Source of the DNA: Caldimonas mangrovi
GTDB taxonomy: Bacteria > Pseudomonadota > Gammaproteobacteria > Burkholderiales > Burkholderiaceae_C
DNA length: 64,000 nucleotides
Direction: 5' to 3'
NCBI RefSeq assembly: GCF_023721835.1
Contig: NZ_JAMKFE010000015.1
Span: forward strand, 1-64,000
Under the pieces are notes generated by a model, which saw only the letters and a list, made by a program, of their open reading frames with translations, made no database searches and was not told the DNA's origin. Position numbers and translations under genes: made by a program. Positions 23,415 through 32,026 of the stretch are shown here, piece by piece; positions within the stretch are counted from its first letter, which is position 1, and each line of letters starts with the position of its first letter.

Positions 23415-23891
23415 CTAAGCCGGCTCGACCTCGATCACGCCGCTGAATCCGTGCTCGTCCCGCCCGTCGATGCGCATGATCACGACCCGGCACAGCGAGC
23501 CGTTGATCGGCGGCGCGGCCGCTGGCGCTGCCCCGCGAATCCGGCCCGGTCTCAGTACGGTTCGGAACGATGGTTGTCGTCGATGCCATGCCGTCACGGG
23601 ACCGCTCAGCTCGCCCGACGCAACCAGCCGCTCGCTGCCGTCGGGCATGCGCTGTCGGAGCTGCACCTCGAACAAGCCTCGGCTATGGGCTTGGTCGGGG
23701 CGCATCGTGACGGCGATGGCCCGGCCGCTCGTACAGAAATAGCCCTGTGCAGGCACGAAGGCCTGGTGGTTCAACAGACCCACCCGCAACCGCACCGGCC
23801 AGCGCGTATGGGGGGCGCACGCGGCGATCCGCTGCGCGGGTTGCGTTCCATGCAACGGCAAGTCGCCGGCTCGACGATGAAGCGTGGACAT
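23415..23891 (-). CDS. Hypothetical protein
   Basis: 158 residues, with GGGAGAGA well placed before the ATG at 23891. Contains RWPVRLRVGLLNHQAFVPAQ, GLFEVQLRQRMPDGSERLV and GSLCRVVIMRIDGRDEHGFS, a beta-rich soluble pattern with no signal peptide. No family recognised. It is convergent with the MFS gene, 18 bp apart, and 77 bp downstream of the gluconolactonase-like gene on the same strand. It could belong to that transcript. Confidence 0.45.
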   Translation of the reverse strand: MSTLHRRAGDLPLHGTQPAQRIAACAPHTRWPVRLRVGLLNHQAFVPAQGYFCTSGRAIAVTMRPDQAHSRGLFEVQLRQRMPDGSERLVASGELSGPVTAWHRRQPSFRTVLRPGRIRGAAPAAAPPINGSLCRVVIMRIDGRDEHGFSGVIEVEPA

Positions 23892-23968
23892 CGCTTTCTC
23901 TCCCTTGATGGTCGAGAGAACTTAGGCGCCGACGTGCCGCTTCGCCTCCCCTCATCCGGGGGCTCCCC

Positions 23969-25081
23969 CTAGGACAGGGAGGTCGCCCCGTGCGTCTCCA
24001 CGTACAGCGCATAGATGGAGTGACAACTGGCCATGTAGAGACGGTTGTTCTTCGGCCCGCCGAAGCACAGGTTCGCGCAGCGTTCGGGCAGACGGATGTG
24101 CGCAAGCGGCTTGCCCTGCGGGTTGAACACCATCACGCCGTCCAGGTCCTCGGGCCTGCCCTTGAGGGGGTACACCTTGCGGCCGCCGACATCCACAGGC
24201 TCGGCCTGCAAGGCCCCGTTGCTGCCCCAGCCGCACCACAGATTGCCATCCCGGTCGACCTTGAAGCCGTCGAGCGCACCCTGGTCGGAGGCATCGACGA
24301 GCTTGGTCTTGTTCGACAGCGAGGCGCCGTCGGCGCCCACGTCGTAGCTCCAGAGGCTGCGGTGGGGCGTGCCCTTCCATTCGACGACGTAGAGCTTCTT
24401 CTCATCGGGCGAGAAGGCCAGTCCGTTCGGGTTGACGAGATCGGTGAGCACCGCGCCGAGCTTGCCGTCCCGGCCGATGCGGTAGACGTTGGTCGTTGCC
24501 TGCTCGGGCCTGGCCCTCGAGCCTTCCCACTCCCCGTTGATCCCGAACAACGGGTCCGTGAACCAGAGGCTGTCGTCCGACTTGCAGACGACGTCGTTGG
24601 GCGCGTTCAGCCGCTTGCCGTCGTAGCGGTCCGCCAGCACGGTGATGCGGCCGTCCTGCTCGGTGCGCACGACACGGCGGGTCACCGAGTGCTCGCAGGT
24701 GATCAGGCGCCCCTGCCGGTCCCGGGTGTTGCCGTTGGCATGGTTGGCCGGTTCGCGAAAGACAGTGAAGCTGCCGTCCTTCTCGCTGTATTTCATGATG
24801 CGGTTGTTCGGGATGTCGCTGACCAGCAGATAGCCGCCCTCGGGAAAGTAGACCGGCCCTTCCGCCCAGCGCATGCCGGTCGCGACCTGTTCGACGGTGC
24901 TGCTGTAGATGCGGTACTTCGCGAAGCTCGGGTCCAGGATCTGGACCGCCGGGTCGGGGTAGCGCTGATTCGGCCGGTAGTCGAACGACTGCGCGCCTGC
25001 AATGCCGCTCATGGCCGCCAGGCCGCTTCCCGCGGCCGTCTTCAGAAAGCGGCGTCGGGTGGGGGTTGTCGTGTCTTGCAT
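23969..25081 (-). CDS. SMP-30/gluconolactonase-like Tat-exported protein
   Basis: A protein of 370 residues. Tat signal TRRRFLKTAAGSGLAAMSG followed by AGAQS. The six-bladed propeller region has SMP-30 motifs: GMRWAEGPVYFPEGGYLLVS (metal Glu), NAPNDVVCKSDDSLWFTDP (metal Asn/Asp), NPNGLAFSPDEKKLYVVEW and DGFKVDRDGNLWCGWG. Family members hydrolyse sugar-acid lactones with one divalent metal. It lies downstream of a D-2-hydroxyacid dehydrogenase, so the pair probably oxidises or recycles a sugar-derived acid, controlled from the palindrome at 26153. The true substrate is unknown. Confidence 0.85.
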   Translation of the reverse strand: MQDTTTPTRRRFLKTAAGSGLAAMSGIAGAQSFDYRPNQRYPDPAVQILDPSFAKYRIYSSTVEQVATGMRWAEGPVYFPEGGYLLVSDIPNNRIMKYSEKDGSFTVFREPANHANGNTRDRQGRLITCEHSVTRRVVRTEQDGRITVLADRYDGKRLNAPNDVVCKSDDSLWFTDPLFGINGEWEGSRARPEQATTNVYRIGRDGKLGAVLTDLVNPNGLAFSPDEKKLYVVEWKGTPHRSLWSYDVGADGASLSNKTKLVDASDQGALDGFKVDRDGNLWCGWGSNGALQAEPVDVGGRKVYPLKGRPEDLDGVMVFNPQGKPLAHIRLPERCANLCFGGPKNNRLYMASCHSIYALYVETHGATSLS

Positions 25082-25141
25082 CTTGTGTCTCCTGGGTGGT
25101 GATGCGATGGCTTGGTGGGCCGGCCCGGGCGCGCGGGCTGT

Positions 25142-26089
25142 TCAGGCCGCTCGAGTCAGAACCGGCTGGCCGGCGAAGTGCGCCTGAAGATTGGCGAATG
25201 CCAGGTCGCTCATGGCTTTGCGCGTCTCATGCGTACCGCTGGCGAGGTGCGGTGTCAGCACGACGTTGTCCAGCTGAAGCAGTGGCGCCGGCACGTTCGG
25301 CTCGTCGTCGAACACGTCGAGCGCCGCGCCGGCGATGCGGCCCGAGGTGAGCGCGTCGACCAGCGCGGCCTGGTCGACCACCGAGCCGCGCGCGATGTTG
25401 ATCAGGTATCCCGCCGGACCCAGCGCCTCCAGCACCGCGGCGTTCACGAGATGCCGCGTGTGCTCGCCGCCGGGCAAGGTCAGCACCAGGAAGTCGGCCG
25501 CCCGGGCCAGCGACAGCGGATCGGCGTGATACGCGAACTCGACCCCTGCTTTCGGCCGAGGATTGGCGTATTCGATGTGCATCCCGAGAGCCGCTGCGCG
25601 CCTTGCCACTGCCAGCCCGATGCCGCCCAGCCCCAGGATGCCGCAGGTCTTGCCGCCCAGGCTGGTCGCGAGCGGGAACTTCGCCTGCCGCCATTGCCCG
25701 GCACGCACGAAGCGCTCGGCCTGCCCGAGCCGGCGGGCCACCGCGAGCATGAGCATCAGCCCGGTGTCGGCGACGCAATCGTTCAGCACCCCCGGGGTGT
25801 AGCTGACGATCACGTCGCGACGGCGTGCCGCGCCGAGGTCGATGGCATCGAGGCCGACGCCGCAACTCGAGATGATCTCCAGCTTCGGCAATGCGTCGAT
25901 CAGCGCAGCGCTGGCCCCGACCGGCGCATTCGTCACGATGGCCCGTATCGAATCGGCCCGCTCCGCGACGAAGGCCTCGCGATCGGTGGCGGTCCAGAGC
26001 TTGTGCACCCTGTAGTGCCGCTCCACGGCCTGTTCCAGGGCCGGCGCCTGCGGGCCGGTCATGAGCACATCGATATCGAGTCTCGGCAT
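25142..26089 (-). CDS. NAD-dependent D-2-hydroxyacid dehydrogenase
   Basis: 315 residues from ATG 26089; an ATG at 26152 would overlap the operator. Rossmann motif GLGGIGLAVARRAAALGM, catalytic Arg in INIARGSVVDQAAL, Glu in DVFDDEPNVP and His in VVLTPHLASGTHE, the Arg-Glu-His triad of the family. The closest functional group is probably glyoxylate/hydroxypyruvate reductases (GhrB type). That would connect it to the glyoxylate branch encoded at 50-55 kb, but the adjacent lactonase suggests sugar acids. First gene of a short minus-strand operon. Confidence 0.85.
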   Translation of the reverse strand: MPRLDIDVLMTGPQAPALEQAVERHYRVHKLWTATDREAFVAERADSIRAIVTNAPVGASAALIDALPKLEIISSCGVGLDAIDLGAARRRDVIVSYTPGVLNDCVADTGLMLMLAVARRLGQAERFVRAGQWRQAKFPLATSLGGKTCGILGLGGIGLAVARRAAALGMHIEYANPRPKAGVEFAYHADPLSLARAADFLVLTLPGGEHTRHLVNAAVLEALGPAGYLINIARGSVVDQAALVDALTSGRIAGAALDVFDDEPNVPAPLLQLDNVVLTPHLASGTHETRKAMSDLAFANLQAHFAGQPVLTRAA

Positions 26090-26152
26090 GATGTCCTTCG
26101 TCGGCGTGGCGACCGAGCCGCGCTCCCGCGGGCCACGTTGGCATGAAGTCAT

Positions 26153-26169
26153 ATGTTGTCATACAACAT
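26153..26169. promoter_or_regulatory. GntR (FCD/FadR-type) operator palindrome
   Basis: ATGTTGT-CAT-ACAACAT, a perfect 7-3-7 palindrome. Its core TTGTCATACAA fits the TNGTNNNACNA consensus of FadR-subfamily GntR repressors. It lies 63 bp upstream of the dehydrogenase start. No GntR gene adjoins it; the only one in the window is at 60389-61063. Confidence 0.6.
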
Positions 26170-26369
26170 GCTGCCACGCAAACACTGAAGACGAAGCTCC
26201 CTGAAACCTCTTTGCCTGCGTGACTGGTTTGTGTTGTCTGTCGACACCCAAAGCGTCTCAATCTAAGTGATGTGATGTCCTACCACTACAACCAGACCGT
26301 TATGATCGCGCCGAATGTTGCCCGCCAACCCCGGCGCTTTCTCGATGCCCGGCGACAATCAGCTCGCTC

Positions 26370-27305
26370 ATGAACCTGGTGGTCTCCCTCAAGTACCTGG
26401 TGGCGCTCGACGACCACCGACACTTCGGCCGTGCCGCGCTGGCCTGCCATGTGACCCAGCCGGCGTTGTCGAACGCCATCCGGGCGCTGGAAGCGAGCTT
26501 CGGCACCGCGATCGTCAAGCGAGGACGCAACTTTGGCGGCTTCACGGTCGAAGGCGAACGCATCCTGGCCAGCGCCCGCCGCATCCTGCGCGAGCAGGAG
26601 CTGCTGCAACAGGATCTGGCCGGCAGCGCAGAGCACCCTCGGGGGCAATTGCTGATCGGTGCGGTGCCGACGGCGATGCCGATCGCCGCCCGTTTCGCAG
26701 CCATCCTCCAGGACCGCCACCCGGGCATCGTGCCGACCTTGCGCTCCATGAGCTCGATCGAGCTGGAGACCGGCCTGGAACATCTCGCACTGGACATGGC
26801 CCTCGGTTATGCCGAGCGTACCGAGGGCAGTCCCGCGCGGCTGCGCATCGTGCCCCAATACGTCGAGCGCTATTACCTGCTACGCAAGGCGCGCGGCACC
26901 ACCGGCACCGGCATGCAGGTCGGGCCGCCCGTCTCCTGGGCGCAGGCGGCCGACCTGCCGCTGTGCCTGCTCGGTGCCGAGATGCACAACCGCACCATCG
27001 TCGACGGTGCTTTTGCAGCCGCTGGCATACAGGTGTCGCCGGCCATCGAGACCAACAGCATCCTCGCGCTGATGCTGAGCGTGGTGGCGGGCCGGGTCTG
27101 CAGCGTGATGCCGGGCGCACTGGTCGACGTGGCGCTGGCGCAGCCGGGCATCGAGGCCTTGCCGCTGGAGGCCCCGCACATCGAGGTGCCGATCGCCTTC
27201 ATGGTGCATGAGACCGACCGGCAGCCGCGCACGGTCGAGGCGGCTCTGGCCCTGGCCGAAGATCCGGCGTGGCGGCAGCAGGTCGAGCGCCACGCCTGCT
27301 GCTGA
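26370..27305 (+). CDS. LysR-family regulator of formate dehydrogenase (FdsR-like)
   Basis: A protein of 311 residues. HTH: LKYLVALDDHRHFGRAALAC, VTQPALSNAIRALEASFG; effector domain from about 90 (GQLLIGAVPTAMPIAARFAA). It ends 94 bp before the formate dehydrogenase operon on the same strand. In Cupriavidus necator a LysR regulator (FdsR) sits upstream of fdsGBACD, so the position supports formate-dehydrogenase control. The effector, presumably formate, is inferred. The ATG at 26370 follows CTCGCTC and has no strong ribosome-binding site. Confidence 0.8.
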   Translation: MNLVVSLKYLVALDDHRHFGRAALACHVTQPALSNAIRALEASFGTAIVKRGRNFGGFTVEGERILASARRILREQELLQQDLAGSAEHPRGQLLIGAVPTAMPIAARFAAILQDRHPGIVPTLRSMSSIELETGLEHLALDMALGYAERTEGSPARLRIVPQYVERYYLLRKARGTTGTGMQVGPPVSWAQAADLPLCLLGAEMHNRTIVDGAFAAAGIQVSPAIETNSILALMLSVVAGRVCSVMPGALVDVALAQPGIEALPLEAPHIEVPIAFMVHETDRQPRTVEAALALAEDPAWRQQVERHACC

Positions 27306-27399
27306 TTCGCGCTTCGTATCGGTCCATTCGCCAAGTAAATTGGACGAGCGCCGTTCCACTGTCGACACTGCGGCGCACGAAGCTGCGAGCACAAACACG

Positions 27400-29106
27400 A
27401 TGAACCATGCCGTCATTCCCATCGCGGTGGTGGACGCCGAAGCCCGCCGGGAACGCAAACGCCAGGGCCCGAAGGGCCGCCGCGTCGACCCCGGCGCACT
27501 GGAACAGGTGCGGCAGCTGCTGGGCGACGCCCCGCGCCGGCGTGACCTGCTGATCGAGCACCTGCACAAGATCCAGGACCGCTACGGGCACCTGTCGGCC
27601 GCCCATCTCGCGGCGCTTGCGCAAGAGATGCGGCTCGCCCAGACCGAGGTCTACGAGGTCGCGAGCTTCTACCATCACTTCGACATCGTGAAGGAAGGCG
27701 AGACGCCACCTCCGGCACTGACGGTACGCGTGTGCGACGGGCTGGCCTGCGAGATGGCCGGGGCGCGAGACCTGCTGCAACGGCTGCCCGCCCTGCTCGG
27801 CCGCGACGTGCGCGTCATCGCCGCGCCTTGCATCGGCCGGTGCGAGCAGGCGCCGGCCGTCGCGGTAGGACAAGTGCCCGTGCCGCGCGCCAGCTGCGAG
27901 GCCGTGGCTGCCCGGGCCGCCGCCCCCACCCACGCACGCCAGGGCACCGAAGACGCGATCGGCCACGACCGCTACTGCGCCGAGGGCGGTTATGCGCTGC
28001 TGCGCGATTGCATGTCAGGGGCGCGCGACGTCGAGTCCGTGATTCGCACGCTGGAAGACTCGGGGCTGCGCGGCCTGGGCGGCGCCGGCTTTCCGGCCGG
28101 GCGCAAATGGCGCATCGTGCGCGCCGAGCCAGGGCCGCGCCTGATGGCCGTCAACATCGACGAAGGCGAGCCCGGCACCTTCAAGGACCGGGTGCTGCTC
28201 GAACGCGACCCGCATCGCTTTCTCGAAGGCATGCTGATCGCCGCATGGGCGGTGGGCGTCGAGCGCGTCTACATCTACCTGCGCGACGAATACCACGGCT
28301 GCCGCGCGCTGCTTGAACAAGAACTCGCCAACCTGAAGGCGAACCCGCCGGTGGCCGGCATGCCGGAGATCGAACTGCGCCGCGGCGCCGGCGCCTACAT
28401 CTGCGGTGAAGAGTCCGCGATGATCGAGTCGATCGAAGGCAAGCGGGGCATGCCGCGGCTGCGCCCGCCCTACGTCGCCCAGGTGGGCCTGTTCGGCCGG
28501 CCCACGCTGGAGCACAACTTCGAGACGCTGTACTGGGTGCGCGAGCTGATCGAGAAAGGCGGTGCCTGGTTCGCCTCGCACGGCCGCAACGGCCGCCACG
28601 GCCTGCGCTCGTTCTCGGTGTCCGGCCGCGTGAAGCAGCCCGGTGTCAAGCTGGCGCCGGCCGGCATCACGATCCGCGAGCTGATCGACGAGTACTGCGG
28701 CGGCATGCAAGAGGGCCACACCTTCTACGCCTACCTGCCCGGTGGTGCGTCCGGCGGCATCCTGCCGGCGACGATGGGCGACATTCCGCTCGACTTCGAC
28801 ACGCTGCAGCCGTACGGCTGCTTCATCGGCTCGGCCGCGGTCATGGTGCTGTCCGATCACGACACGGCGGTCGACGCCGCGCGCAACATGATGCGGTTCT
28901 TCAAGCACGAGTCGTGCGGGCAATGCACGCCGTGCCGCAACGGCACCGCCAAGGCGTCCGCGCTCATCGAACAGCCGCGCTGGGACGTCGATCTGCTGGC
29001 CGACCTGTCCGCCGTGATGCGCGATGCATCGATTTGCGGCCTGGGCCAGGCCGCGCCGAACCCGATCGATTGCGTCGTCAAATACTTTCCGGACGAGCTC
29101 GCATGA
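27400..29106 (+). CDS. fdsB: NAD-dependent formate dehydrogenase, fused gamma-beta (FdsG-FdsB) subunit
   Basis: A protein of 568 residues from ATG 27400; upstream frame is LysR antisense. Residues 1-165 are NuoE/FdsG-like with [2Fe-2S] Cys in VCDGLACEMAG and APCIGRCEQAPA. Residues 190-568 are NuoF/FdsB-like: NAD site GLRGLGGAGFPAGRKW, FMN site GAYICGEESAMIESIEGKRG, [4Fe-4S] site HESCGQCTPCRNG. The chain passes electrons from the Mo subunit to NAD+. In Cupriavidus and Rhodobacter G and B are separate genes; fusion also occurs in Methylobacterium Fdh1. It overlaps the alpha-subunit start by four bases. It should oxidise the formate made from oxalate. Confidence 0.92.
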   Translation: MNHAVIPIAVVDAEARRERKRQGPKGRRVDPGALEQVRQLLGDAPRRRDLLIEHLHKIQDRYGHLSAAHLAALAQEMRLAQTEVYEVASFYHHFDIVKEGETPPPALTVRVCDGLACEMAGARDLLQRLPALLGRDVRVIAAPCIGRCEQAPAVAVGQVPVPRASCEAVAARAAAPTHARQGTEDAIGHDRYCAEGGYALLRDCMSGARDVESVIRTLEDSGLRGLGGAGFPAGRKWRIVRAEPGPRLMAVNIDEGEPGTFKDRVLLERDPHRFLEGMLIAAWAVGVERVYIYLRDEYHGCRALLEQELANLKANPPVAGMPEIELRRGAGAYICGEESAMIESIEGKRGMPRLRPPYVAQVGLFGRPTLEHNFETLYWVRELIEKGGAWFASHGRNGRHGLRSFSVSGRVKQPGVKLAPAGITIRELIDEYCGGMQEGHTFYAYLPGGASGGILPATMGDIPLDFDTLQPYGCFIGSAAVMVLSDHDTAVDAARNMMRFFKHESCGQCTPCRNGTAKASALIEQPRWDVDLLADLSAVMRDASICGLGQAAPNPIDCVVKYFPDELA

Positions 29107-31937
29107 ACGCCTACACCTCTGCCGAATCGCTGCGGCCGGACGCACCGGCCGTCTCCTTCCAGCTCGATGGCCGCGAGGTGGTCGCCCACGCCGGCGAAAC
29201 GCTGATCCAGGTCGCCGACCGTGTCGGCGTCGAGATCCCGCGGCTTTGCTACAAGCCCGGGCTGGAACCGGTGGGCAACTGCCGGGCTTGCATGGTCGAG
29301 ATCGCTGGCGAGCGCGTGCTGGCCCCGTCCTGCTGCCGGGCGCCCTCGCCCGGCATGAAGGTGGTGACTGACAGCGAGCGCGTGCGCAAGTCACAGCAGC
29401 TGGTGCTCGAACTGCTGCAGTCCGACATGCCGGAAACCGCCGCCACGCGCCACAACGAGGTCGACGACTGGTCGCAACGGCTGCGCGTCGGCAAGCCGCG
29501 CTTCGCACCGCGCGAGCGCATCGCCACCGACCTGTCACATCCGGCGATCGCGGTCGATCTCGACGCCTGCATCCAGTGCACGCGCTGCCTGCGCGCCTGC
29601 CGCGACGAGCAGATGAACGACGTCATCGGCCTGGCGCTGCGCGGCGAGCATGCGAAGATCGTGTTCGACATGGACGACCCGATGGGCGGTTCGACCTGCG
29701 TCGGCTGCGGCGAATGCGTGCAGGCCTGCCCGACCGGCGCGCTGGCGCCCGCCCGGGGGGCGGCGCTGGCCGTGCCCGACAAGCAGGTCGACTCGGTGTG
29801 CCCGTACTGCGGCGTCGGTTGCCAGCTGACCTACCACGTCAAGGACAACCGCATCCTCTTCGTGCAGGGCCGCGACGGCCCGGCGAACCGCGAGCGCTTG
29901 TGCGTCAAGGGCCGCTACGGCTTCGACTATGCGCACCATCCGCACCGTCTGACCCGGCCGCTGATCCGTCGCGAGGGGGTGCCCAAGACCGGCAGCTTCA
30001 CGCTCGACCCGGACCGCGTGATGGACGTGTTCCGCGAGGCCAGCTGGGACGAGGCGCTCGCCTTCGCCGGCGGCAAGCTCAGGGACCTTCGCGACCGCCA
30101 CGGGCGCAAATCGCTGGCCGGCTTCGGTTCGGCCAAGGGCAGCAACGAAGAGGCCTATCTGTTCCAGAAACTGGTGCGCACCGGGTTCGGCAGCAACAAC
30201 GTCGACCATTGCACCCGGCTGTGCCATGCGTCGTCGGTGGTGGCGCTGCTCGAAGGCATCGGCTCCGGGGCCGTCTCGAACCCGGTGATGGACGTGACGA
30301 AAGCCGAGGTGGTGATCGTCATCGGTGCCAACCCGACGGTGAACCACCCGGTGGCGGCCACCTGGATCAAGAACGCCGCGCGTGCAGGCACCAAGCTGAT
30401 CGTCTGCGACCCGCGCCGCTCCGAACTCGCGCGCATCGCGCACCGTTTCCTGCAGTTCAAGCCGGACACCGACGTCGCCTTGCTCAACGCGATGATGAAC
30501 GTCATCGTCACCGAAGACCTGGTCGATCAGGCCTTCATCGAAAGCCGCACCATCGGCTATGACGAACTGCGTCGCAACGTGGCGGCTTACACGCCGCAGG
30601 CGATGGCGCCGATCTGCGGCATCGACGCCGAGACCATCCGCGAGGTGGCACGGCTGTACGCCACCTCGAAGGCGTCGATGATTCTGTGGGGCATGGGGGT
30701 GTCTCAACACGTGCACGGTACCGACAATGCCCGCTGCCTGATCGCGCTGTCGCTGATGACGGGCCAGATCGGCCGGCCGGGCACCGGCCTGCACCCGCTG
30801 CGCGGGCAGAACAACGTGCAAGGCGCGTCGGATGCAGGGCTGATCCCGATGATGTACCCCGATTACCAGCATGTCTCCAGCCCGGCCGCGCGGCAGCGCT
30901 TCGAATCGGCGTGGCAGCTGCCGCCCGGCACGCTCGACGACCAGCCCGGCCTGACAGTGGTCGAAGTGATGCATGCGATCGAGTCCGGCGGCATCCGCGG
31001 CATGTACGTGATGGGCGAAAACCCAGCAATGTCCGACCCCGACGCCAACCACGCACGCGACGCGCTGGCTGCGCTCGAGCATCTGGTGGTGCAGGACATC
31101 TTTCTCACCGAGACGGCCTATCTGGCCGACGTGGTGCTGCCGGCCAGCGCCTTCCCCGAGAAGACCGGTAGCTTCACCAACACCGACCGACTGGTGCAGC
31201 TGGGTCGCCAGGCGATCGAGCCACCCGGTGAGGCGAAGCAGGACCTGTGGATCATCCAGGAACTGGCCCGTCGCCTGGGGCTGGACTGGAACTACACGCA
31301 CGTGTCGCAGGTGTTCGACGAGATGCGCCGCACGATGCCCAGCATCGCCGGCATCACGTGGGACCGCCTGGAACGCGAGCACGCCGTCACCTACCCGTGC
31401 ACCGAGGAAGGCGCGCCGGGCCAGCCGGTGGTCTTCACCACCGACTTCCCGCGCGAGGGCGGCCGTGCGCGCTTCGTGCCGGCCGACATCATCCCGGCCG
31501 ACGAGCGGCCCGACGCCGACTATCCCATGGTGCTGATCACCGGCCGGCAACTGGAGCACTGGCATACCGGCAGCATGACGCGCCGCGCGACGGTGCTCGA
31601 CGCGATCGAGCCCGACCCGGTGGCGCTGATCCACCCGCTGGATCTTGCCGCCATGGGCTTGCAGCCGGGCGGCATCGTCACACTCGAGTCGCGCCGCGGC
31701 CGCGTCTCGCTGTATGCGCGGGCCGACGACGGTTCGCCGCGCGGCGCGGTGTTCGTGCCGTTCTGCTATTACGAGGCAGCGATCAACCGGCTGACGAATG
31801 CTGCGCTCGACCCGTTCGCCAAGATCCCCGAGTTCAAGTACTGCGCGATCCGCGTCACGCCAGGGGGTGAGGCGCCGGTGCAAGGCAGCTACGGCGGCGG
31901 CATCGCATTGCGCGACGCGCCCGCCATCGTCGCCTGA
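29103..31937 (+). CDS. fdsA: NAD-dependent formate dehydrogenase alpha subunit (Mo-bisPGD)
   Basis: A protein of 944 residues. N-terminal [2Fe-2S] domain (PRLCYKPGLEPVGNCRACMV), NuoG-like His/Cys cluster, two [4Fe-4S] ferredoxin clusters (CIQCTRCLRAC; CVGCGECVQACPTG), the molybdopterin-proximal cluster (CPYCGVGCQLTYHV), then the Mo-bisPGD domain. The catalytic Cys is predicted in VDHCTRLCHASS (second Cys, about residue 374), with the expected following His. It oxidises formate to CO2. The fdsC (sulfurtransferase chaperone) and fdsD genes normally following are absent here; a box and the HPP gene follow instead. They must lie elsewhere if the enzyme is active. Confidence 0.93.
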   Translation: MNAYTSAESLRPDAPAVSFQLDGREVVAHAGETLIQVADRVGVEIPRLCYKPGLEPVGNCRACMVEIAGERVLAPSCCRAPSPGMKVVTDSERVRKSQQLVLELLQSDMPETAATRHNEVDDWSQRLRVGKPRFAPRERIATDLSHPAIAVDLDACIQCTRCLRACRDEQMNDVIGLALRGEHAKIVFDMDDPMGGSTCVGCGECVQACPTGALAPARGAALAVPDKQVDSVCPYCGVGCQLTYHVKDNRILFVQGRDGPANRERLCVKGRYGFDYAHHPHRLTRPLIRREGVPKTGSFTLDPDRVMDVFREASWDEALAFAGGKLRDLRDRHGRKSLAGFGSAKGSNEEAYLFQKLVRTGFGSNNVDHCTRLCHASSVVALLEGIGSGAVSNPVMDVTKAEVVIVIGANPTVNHPVAATWIKNAARAGTKLIVCDPRRSELARIAHRFLQFKPDTDVALLNAMMNVIVTEDLVDQAFIESRTIGYDELRRNVAAYTPQAMAPICGIDAETIREVARLYATSKASMILWGMGVSQHVHGTDNARCLIALSLMTGQIGRPGTGLHPLRGQNNVQGASDAGLIPMMYPDYQHVSSPAARQRFESAWQLPPGTLDDQPGLTVVEVMHAIESGGIRGMYVMGENPAMSDPDANHARDALAALEHLVVQDIFLTETAYLADVVLPASAFPEKTGSFTNTDRLVQLGRQAIEPPGEAKQDLWIIQELARRLGLDWNYTHVSQVFDEMRRTMPSIAGITWDRLEREHAVTYPCTEEGAPGQPVVFTTDFPREGGRARFVPADIIPADERPDADYPMVLITGRQLEHWHTGSMTRRATVLDAIEPDPVALIHPLDLAAMGLQPGGIVTLESRRGRVSLYARADDGSPRGAVFVPFCYYEAAINRLTNAALDPFAKIPEFKYCAIRVTPGGEAPVQGSYGGGIALRDAPAIVA

Positions 31938-31948
31938 TTTCCTGAATC

Positions 31949-31962
31949 TTGACGCGAGTCAA
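31949..31962 (+). promoter_or_regulatory. Crp/Fnr-type box TTGAC-GCGA-GTCAA
   Basis: A perfect 5-4-5 palindrome preceded by AATC, 65 bp upstream of the HPP-CBS gene. It is one of four such sites in the oxalate island (others at 38622, 41691 and 55643). All are intergenic, and three (31949, 41691, and 55643 read on the minus strand) share the extended left end ATCTTGAC; the site at 38622 has TTCTTGAC. Confidence 0.7.
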
Positions 31963-32026
31963 CGGCGGCGCGGCGGCTCGACGGCGATAGTGCCGTCGAG
32001 ATGATCCAGCACAAGACTTTCTCGTG

